A DNA stretch of 64,000 bases. Origin: Enterococcus_K sp051713825 (lineage in GTDB: Bacteria > Bacillota > Bacilli > Lactobacillales > Enterococcaceae). A program made the translations under genes and the position numbers. The stretch covers positions 1,054,001-1,118,000 of the forward strand of contig NZ_JBIOQR010000001.1 of NCBI RefSeq assembly GCF_051713825.1. Direction: 5' to 3'. This document shows, one piece after another, positions 58,876-64,000 of this stretch. Position 1 is the stretch's first letter. Each line of letters opens with the position of its first letter. The notes under the pieces were generated by a model. The model had not been told where the DNA came from, ran no database searches, and was given only the letters and a program-made list of their open reading frames with translations.

Positions 58876-58920
58876 GTGGTAGAAAGTGGGGGATTGTGGT
58901 AGACTATTTTTAGCTGGTGG
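58876..58920 (+). promoter_or_regulatory. MraZ binding boxes upstream of mraZ
   Basis: GTGG repeats begin at 58876, 58886 and 58896, exactly ten bases apart (GTGGTA, GTGGGG, GTGGTA), with a further GTGG at 58917. MraZ binds such direct repeats to repress its own operon. Confidence 0.78.
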
Positions 58921-58939
58921 AGGATAAGGGGGATTTTCA

Positions 58940-59371
58940 ATGTTTATGGGTGAATTTCAACATAATATTGATGCAAAAGGCCGTCTAATTGTTCCCTCAA
59001 AACTTCGTGAGAAACTTGGCGAAAAATTTGTGGTGACAAGAGGATTAGATGGTTGTTTATTTGGATACCCTTTGTCAGAGTGGGATAAGCTTGAAGAAAA
59101 ATTAAGCGAGATGCCACTTGCCAAAAAAGATGCGCGTACATTTGTACGTTTCTTCTACTCAGCTGCGACAGAGTGCGAGATTGATAAGCAAGGAAGAATT
59201 AATATTCCTAGCACGTTACGCACACATGCACAACTTGAAAAAGGTTGTGTCATCATCGGCGTTTCAAACCGAATTGAAATTTGGGATGAGGCTCGTTGGA
59301 AAGAATTCTCAGCAGAGGCAGAAGAAAATTTTGATGAAATTGCTGAGACTATGATTGATTTCGGCTTGTAG
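58940..59371 (+). CDS. mraZ: Transcriptional regulator MraZ
   Basis: A 143-residue MraZ made of two AbrB-type half domains: MGEFQHNIDAKGRLIVPSKL (about residues 3-22) and the second DKQGRINIPSTLR (about 80-92). MraZ forms a ring that binds the repeated GTGG boxes upstream and controls the division and cell-wall cluster. AAGGGGG precedes the ATG. First gene of the cluster; rsmH follows after 14 bases. Confidence 0.96.
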   Translation: MFMGEFQHNIDAKGRLIVPSKLREKLGEKFVVTRGLDGCLFGYPLSEWDKLEEKLSEMPLAKKDARTFVRFFYSAATECEIDKQGRINIPSTLRTHAQLEKGCVIIGVSNRIEIWDEARWKEFSAEAEENFDEIAETMIDFGL

Positions 59372-59385
59372 AAAGAGGACATAAG

Positions 59386-60348
59386 ATGACGGAAGAATTT
59401 CAACATTATACAGTTCTACTAAAGGAAACTGTTGATGGTTTACAAGTGAAACAAAATGGTATTTACGTGGATTGTACCTTAGGCGGTGCCGGACACAGCG
59501 AGTATCTTTTGAGTCAACTAAATGAAGACGGTCATCTGTTTGCTTTTGATCAAGATCAACAAGCAATCGATCATGCTAAAAAAAGATTGGCGCCTTTTGT
59601 AGAAAAAGGGCAAGTTACTTTTATCAAGAGTAACTTTAGAGAACTAAAACAACGACTACTTGAACAAGCTGTATTTTCTGTGGATGGTATCCTATATGAT
59701 TTGGGTGTTTCTTCTCCGCAGCTGGATGAAGCAAGTAGAGGGTTTAGTTATCACCAAGATGCACCTTTAGACATGAGAATGGATCAAGATGCACCATTTA
59801 GTGCATATGATTTGGTGAATACGTATGATTACCACCAATTAGTTAAAATCTTTTTCCGTTACGGAGAAGAAAAGTTTTCAAAACAAATCGCGCGAGAAAT
59901 TGAGCGAGTGAGACAGTTGAAACCAATTGAGACGACACAGGAATTGGTTGAGATTATTAAGACAGCCATTCCAGCTCCTGCAAGAAGAAAAGGCGGGCAT
60001 CCAGCAAAACGGGTGTTTCAAGCCATTCGAATTGCAGTGAACGATGAACTAGGTGCCGTGGAGGACTCACTCGAGCAAGCAATTGATTTGTTAGGGATGA
60101 ATGGTCGGATAAGCGTCATCACTTTCCACTCACTAGAGGATAGAATTGTAAAAACCATGTTCAAGGAATACAGCACCCCAAAAGATTTACCTCAAGGGCT
60201 TCCTGTGGTTCCAGAAGAATTCCAACCTGAATTAAAAGTAGTAAACAGAAAACCAATCCTTCCTTCAGAGGAAGAACTAGAAGAAAATAACCGATCACGT
60301 AGTGCCAAACTACGTATAGCAGAAAAAATTAAGTTGAAAGAGGAGTAG
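59386..60348 (+). CDS. rsmH: 16S rRNA (cytosine-N4)-methyltransferase RsmH
   Basis: A 320-residue RsmH (MraW). The SAM motif is IYVDCTLGGAGHSEYLL (about residues 26-42), and the family blocks YDLGVSSPQLDEASRGFSY, GGHPAKRVFQAIRIAVNDEL and ISVITFHSLEDRIVK are all present. It methylates C1402 of 16S rRNA at N4. Second gene of the mraZ operon, four bases before ftsL. Confidence 0.97.
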   Translation: MTEEFQHYTVLLKETVDGLQVKQNGIYVDCTLGGAGHSEYLLSQLNEDGHLFAFDQDQQAIDHAKKRLAPFVEKGQVTFIKSNFRELKQRLLEQAVFSVDGILYDLGVSSPQLDEASRGFSYHQDAPLDMRMDQDAPFSAYDLVNTYDYHQLVKIFFRYGEEKFSKQIAREIERVRQLKPIETTQELVEIIKTAIPAPARRKGGHPAKRVFQAIRIAVNDELGAVEDSLEQAIDLLGMNGRISVITFHSLEDRIVKTMFKEYSTPKDLPQGLPVVPEEFQPELKVVNRKPILPSEEELEENNRSRSAKLRIAEKIKLKEE

Positions 60349-60352
60349 GACA

Positions 60353-60784
60353 ATGGCTGAATTGAAAAAAGCACATCATTATTCATATGATTATGTTCCC
60401 ATGGAAGAGCCAACAGAAGAGTTCCATGATGAACCGAACATCGATCAACTGCCTGAATTCGCTCCAGAAGTGGAAGAAGAAGTGATTATTTCTATTTCTC
60501 CTGCTAAACGTTTGAAACGATTTACAAATCTAGAAAAAATTCTCGTTGTTGGTTTAGCATCGGTAATCATCGGTCTTTCTGTCATGACAATCAGACTACG
60601 TACAAATATCAGTAGTGTTGAACGAGATATTTCAGGAATGACTTCAACTATTACTACGAACAAATCAGAGATTAGTCGTTTGGAACAAGAAAAAAATGAA
60701 CTCTCTCGCTCAGATAGAGTCAAAAAAATCGCTGAAAAACAAGGCTTGACGATTAATGATGATAATTTAAGGAAAGTGAAGTAA
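60353..60784 (+). CDS. ftsL: Cell division protein FtsL
   Basis: A 143-residue bitopic protein: acidic cytoplasmic part (residues 1-60), one helix (about 64-82, ILVVGLASVIIGLSVMTIRL) and an outside coiled coil (about 85-143, SSVERDISGMTSTITTNKSE). It recruits FtsW and the division PBP with DivIC. Low primary conservation is normal for FtsL; the assignment rests on topology and its place between rsmH and the PBP gene, which starts immediately after its stop. Confidence 0.9.
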   Translation: MAELKKAHHYSYDYVPMEEPTEEFHDEPNIDQLPEFAPEVEEEVIISISPAKRLKRFTNLEKILVVGLASVIIGLSVMTIRLRTNISSVERDISGMTSTITTNKSEISRLEQEKNELSRSDRVKKIAEKQGLTINDDNLRKVK

Positions 60785-62962
60785 ATGCCTAGTAAACGCA
60801 AGAGCAAGGAAGCAAAAAAACAAAAAAAATTAAACCCGATGAACAATCGCAAAAAAGTAGGTATTCTTTTATTTGCTACGAGTATTGTATTGTTCTTTTT
60901 ATTTGTCGCTCGATTCTCTTATATTGTTATTAACGGTAGGATAGGTGATGTCTCCCTAGAGGCTAAGACAAAGGCTCTGTATCAAGGGAGCGAAGTTGTT
61001 AAAGCCAAACGAGGAACGATTTATGATCGTAACGGTATTCCGATTGCTGAAGATGCGACGTCTTACTCCATACGAGCGATGTTAGACAAAAACTATGTTA
61101 CTGGAGAAGATAAATTATATGTCCAAGAGAAAGACTTTGCTGCGGTCGCTAAAATCTTACATAAGTATCTAAAGATTAAGGAAAGTGACGCACTCAGTAT
61201 TTTAGAACAAGGCTTGAAGAATGAATTGGTTCAAGTTGAGTTTGGCTCTTATGGAAAAAATATCACACTAGCGACAAAACAAAAAATTGAAAATGAGATG
61301 GCCAGTCAAAAGATGAAAGGTCTCTACTTTGATGAACACACAGCGAGAATGTATCCTAATGGAATCTTCTCCTCTCATTTGATTGGTTATGCAGTTCCTA
61401 ATGAAGAGGACACGGGACTTGTTGGGAAATTAGGTATTGAGCTGATTTATGACGATGTTCTAAAAGGAAAAGACGGCAAGCGAGTATTCGAAAAGGATAA
61501 TGCTCAAAATCCTCTTGCTGGAACAGTTGCGGAAGAAACACCAGCTGTGGATGGCAAAAATATCTATACAACCTTGGATAGTCGTTTACAGACAATGTTA
61601 GAAAGCTTGCTTGATGAAGGCTTTAAAGAAGCGGAACCAGAAAGTATGACTGCTATGTTGGTTCAAGCAAAAACAGGGGATATTGTTTCGTTAGGACAAA
61701 GGCCGACCTTTAACCCTGAAAATCTTAATGATATTGAAGTCTGGCGAAATCTTTTGGTCGAGGATCAATATGAGCCAGGCTCTACCATGAAGTTGTTTAC
61801 CACAGCAGCGGCTTTAGATGAAGGAAAGTTTAACGAGAATGAGACATATACTTCTGGCGAGATAAAAGTAGTTGATACGACGATTAGAGACCATGACCTT
61901 GGTGCAAAAGGTGTCTTGACGATGCGTCAAGCACTTTCTTGGTCAAGTAATGTTGGAATGGTCAAGCTAGAACAGCGTTTGAATGATAGCTGGCCACGTT
62001 ACTTGAAATCGTTAGGTTTTGGTCAAAGTACACATTCTGGATTAGTCGAATCTCCGGGTGCTCTACCGACAGATAACGTAGTCGACCAAGCCATGAGCTC
62101 ATTTGGGCAAGCGATTAACGTAACTAATTTTCAAATGATGCGTGGGTTTACAGCAATTGCTAATAATGGCACCATGTTGCAACCACACTATATAAGTAAA
62201 GTGGTTGATCCGCAGACTGATAGTGAAACGGTAACGAAAAAAGAAGTCGTTGGTCATCCGTTTACTGCTGAAGCTACACAAAAAGTTCGTGAATATATGC
62301 GTGATGTAGTAGAAAATCCGGATTATGGAAGTGCGTATGGTCTTTATAGTGTGCCAGGCTATAATGTGGCTGCGAAAACAGGAACCGCACAGGTTGCTTC
62401 GGATACAGGTGGTTACATCAAGGATGGAGATAGTTCTTATCTCTACTCAATTGTGGAGATGGTTCCTGCTGAAGACCCCGAGTATATCTTATATTTAACT
62501 ATGAAACTACCGAAGAATTATAATCGCGAAATTTTACCAAATATTGCCAATCCATTAATGAAGCGTGCGATGGAGTTTACAGAAGATACGACCGAAGAAG
62601 AATCGGATGAAAATATTGCTTCTGTTAAAGTTCCTGATTATAGAAACTTAGAGACTGACGCTGCAGCTGCAGATGCGCAAAAGAAAAATCTGACACCAGT
62701 CGTGATTGGTGATGGTAAAAAAATTATTAAACAATCAACAGCAAATGGTGAAGAGTTATTAGCTTCAGAAAAACTGATTTTATTAACGGATGGTAGTAAA
62801 ATTATGCCTGACGTTACTGGCTGGTCGAAAGCTGATTTAATGAAGTTAGCCAATATTTTAGGTGTTGAAGCGACCTTTGAAGGAGACGGCTATTGTAAAG
62901 AACAAAGTATCGTTGCGTTTGAAACAGTAACAACAGATAAGTTGAAGTTTGTCTTAGGTTAA
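60785..62962 (+). CDS. pbpC: Division transpeptidase, class B PBP with PASTA domains (PBP2x/PbpC type)
   Basis: A 725-residue protein: basic cytoplasmic tail (1-23), one membrane helix (about 25-47), a pedestal domain (RGTIYDRNGIPIAED at about 76-90) and a transpeptidase domain. Active-site motifs: STMK at 333-336, SSN at 387-389 and KTG at 531-533. Two PASTA repeats close it (about 608-666 and 667-725). It cross-links septal peptidoglycan together with FtsW. Gene order ftsL-pbp-mraY is that of enterococcal pbpC/PBP2x. The start follows directly on ftsL. Confidence 0.93.
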   Translation: MPSKRKSKEAKKQKKLNPMNNRKKVGILLFATSIVLFFLFVARFSYIVINGRIGDVSLEAKTKALYQGSEVVKAKRGTIYDRNGIPIAEDATSYSIRAMLDKNYVTGEDKLYVQEKDFAAVAKILHKYLKIKESDALSILEQGLKNELVQVEFGSYGKNITLATKQKIENEMASQKMKGLYFDEHTARMYPNGIFSSHLIGYAVPNEEDTGLVGKLGIELIYDDVLKGKDGKRVFEKDNAQNPLAGTVAEETPAVDGKNIYTTLDSRLQTMLESLLDEGFKEAEPESMTAMLVQAKTGDIVSLGQRPTFNPENLNDIEVWRNLLVEDQYEPGSTMKLFTTAAALDEGKFNENETYTSGEIKVVDTTIRDHDLGAKGVLTMRQALSWSSNVGMVKLEQRLNDSWPRYLKSLGFGQSTHSGLVESPGALPTDNVVDQAMSSFGQAINVTNFQMMRGFTAIANNGTMLQPHYISKVVDPQTDSETVTKKEVVGHPFTAEATQKVREYMRDVVENPDYGSAYGLYSVPGYNVAAKTGTAQVASDTGGYIKDGDSSYLYSIVEMVPAEDPEYILYLTMKLPKNYNREILPNIANPLMKRAMEFTEDTTEEESDENIASVKVPDYRNLETDAAAADAQKKNLTPVVIGDGKKIIKQSTANGEELLASEKLILLTDGSKIMPDVTGWSKADLMKLANILGVEATFEGDGYCKEQSIVAFETVTTDKLKFVLG

Positions 62963-63004
62963 ATTTAAAAGAAACTGATTAAGTAGAATTAGGGGAGAAG
63001 AAGA

Positions 63005-63967
63005 ATGGAATGGACACAAATATTAATTCCAATAGCAAGTAGTTTTGCTATGACCGTAGTAGCAATGCCGTTGTTTATTGGTTATTTCCAAATGAAAAAA
63101 TACGGACAGGCAACTCGTGAAGAAGGTCCATCATGGCACAATATCAAAGCAGGCACACCGACAATGGGTGGAGTAGTCTTTTTGATTGCCAGTGTTTTAA
63201 CGAGTATTTGGGTGGCTGCATGGCAAAAAGAATTGACTCCTTCCCTATTCATTTTACTATTTATTTTAGCTTTATATGGTTTATTAGGGTTTTTAGATGA
63301 CTTCATTAAAGTCTTCAAAAAACGTAATCTAGGTTTGACTTCATTGCAAAAACTAATAGGTCAACTTGTTGGCGGTGGTATCCTTTATTTAGTCTATAGA
63401 AGTGAAGTCAATACGAATACACTGAATCTATTTGGTATTGAAGTGCCACTTGGAATTTTATATGGTGCTTTTGTGTTATTTTGGCTTGTTGGTTTTTCCA
63501 ATGCAGTGAATCTAACAGATGGAATTGATGGCCTTGTCTCAGGATTAGGCATGATTTCGTTTGGAACATACGCAATTATTGCTTGGTATCAAAACCAGAT
63601 TGATATTTTTATTGTATGTATTAGTGTGATTGGTGGTTTACTTGGGTTCTTTCCATACAATCGCAAACCTGCAAAAATATTCATGGGGGATGTAGGTTCA
63701 CTAGCTCTAGGTGGACTACTAGCTGCCATTTCGATTTTACTTCATCAAGAATGGACATTGTTGTTAGTCGGTTTAATTTATGTGTGTGAGACGGCAAGTG
63801 TTATTTTGCAAGTAAGTTCATTCAAATTAACTGGCAAACGAATTTTTCGAATGTCGCCAATCCACCATCATTTTGAAATGGGTGGTTGGTCTGAATGGAA
63901 AATCGATGGTGTCTTTTGGGCAGTCAGTCTTGTCTGCTCCATCATCACTTTATGGATTGTTTTGTAG
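63005..63967 (+). CDS. mraY: Phospho-N-acetylmuramoyl-pentapeptide transferase MraY
   Basis: A 320-residue integral membrane enzyme with about ten helices. Conserved loops: TPTMGGVVFL (about 51-60), FLDDFIKV with the Asp pair (about 97-104), NLTDGIDGL (about 175-183), GDVGSLALGG and the His motif MSPIHHHFEMGGWSEWKI near residue 285. It makes lipid I from UDP-MurNAc-pentapeptide and undecaprenyl phosphate. It follows the PBP gene by 42 bases and precedes murD, as usual. Confidence 0.97.
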   Translation: MEWTQILIPIASSFAMTVVAMPLFIGYFQMKKYGQATREEGPSWHNIKAGTPTMGGVVFLIASVLTSIWVAAWQKELTPSLFILLFILALYGLLGFLDDFIKVFKKRNLGLTSLQKLIGQLVGGGILYLVYRSEVNTNTLNLFGIEVPLGILYGAFVLFWLVGFSNAVNLTDGIDGLVSGLGMISFGTYAIIAWYQNQIDIFIVCISVIGGLLGFFPYNRKPAKIFMGDVGSLALGGLLAAISILLHQEWTLLLVGLIYVCETASVILQVSSFKLTGKRIFRMSPIHHHFEMGGWSEWKIDGVFWAVSLVCSIITLWIVL

Positions 63968-63976
63968 GAGATGACA

Positions 63977-64000
63977 ATGATGAAAAAAATAACAGATTAT
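63977..64000 (+). CDS. murD: murD, first codons only (runs off the window)
   Basis: ATGATGAAAAAAATAACAGA at 63977 follows TAGGAG and reads MMKKITDY, matching the start of MurD (UDP-N-acetylmuramoylalanine-D-glutamate ligase). Only eight codons are visible; the call rests mainly on gene order after mraY. Confidence 0.7.

Noticed and set aside
1..64000. CRISPR arrays, prophage modules, rRNA genes
   Set aside because: No regularly spaced repeats with spacers, no phage structural genes and no rRNA blocks were seen on reading the window.

Overview
The window comes from a low-GC Gram-positive coccus of the Lactobacillales, most likely Enterococcus or a close relative. This rests on gene content and order: rplU-prp-rpmA with an L21 leader and a Prp-cleavable L27; a mannose-PTS locus laid out as regulator-EIIB-EIIAB-EIIC-EIID-DUF956; and the chain Asp23-nusB-folD-xseA-xseB-ispA-tlyA-argR-recN followed by mraZ-rsmH-ftsL-pbp-mraY-murD. 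The species cannot be fixed from the sequence alone.

Positions 1-14.8 kb are accessory and decayed. They hold the 3' part of an IS1182-type transposase, a truncated IS3-type left end, an orphan sigma-70-like factor, a broken homing-endonuclease-repeat gene, a degenerate IS3 element and a clean IS1380-family insertion with a 5-bp target duplication. They also hold a three-gene membrane protein/ABC operon resembling lactococcin-972 export/immunity systems (no precursor peptide seen), a GNAT acetyltransferase, a P-loop kinase and a histidine phosphatase with an internal stop. A tRNA-Arg(TCT) at 14.8 kb marks the border. Positions 15.2-19 kb return to core genes: a TM2 protein, a SulP transporter and rplU-prp-rpmA.

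Positions 19.2-28.5 kb form a catabolic island for glycated amines (Amadori/Heyns products). A GntR regulator faces one SIS-domain deglycase. A mannose-family PTS (EIIA, B, C, D) and a second deglycase follow behind a clear -24/-12 (sigma-54) promoter. Next come a LevR-type sigma-54 activator and a HAD phosphatase. The set matches the gfr (glucoselysine/fructoselysine) systems. An IS4-family element follows. This block sits between two copies of the rpmA-to-gntR junction; the second copy (30.1-32.0 kb) carries a PadR regulator and a glyoxalase-like protein where the first carries a fic remnant.

Positions 32.4-46.7 kb hold a penicillin-recognising serine hydrolase; a T-box-controlled metQ-msrA pair (methionine uptake and methionine sulfoxide repair); the mannose-PTS locus (mptR, then a sigma-54 promoter, a structured leader, EIIB-EIIAB-EIIC-EIID and ManO); a LacI regulator with twin operators next to a GH1 glycosidase; and a DJ-1/PfpI protein divergent from a WYL regulator broken by a 168-bp inverted-repeat element. 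From 48 kb to the end the window is conserved housekeeping: an M24 peptidase, the Asp23-to-recN run, a CorA transporter, a 38-residue DUF4044 protein, DUF3397 and the start of the division/cell-wall cluster with MraZ boxes. Nothing here is clearly a wholly new system. The most unusual items are the repeated junction around the gfr island, the two sigma-54 circuits side by side, and the repeat arrays near recN and mraZ.
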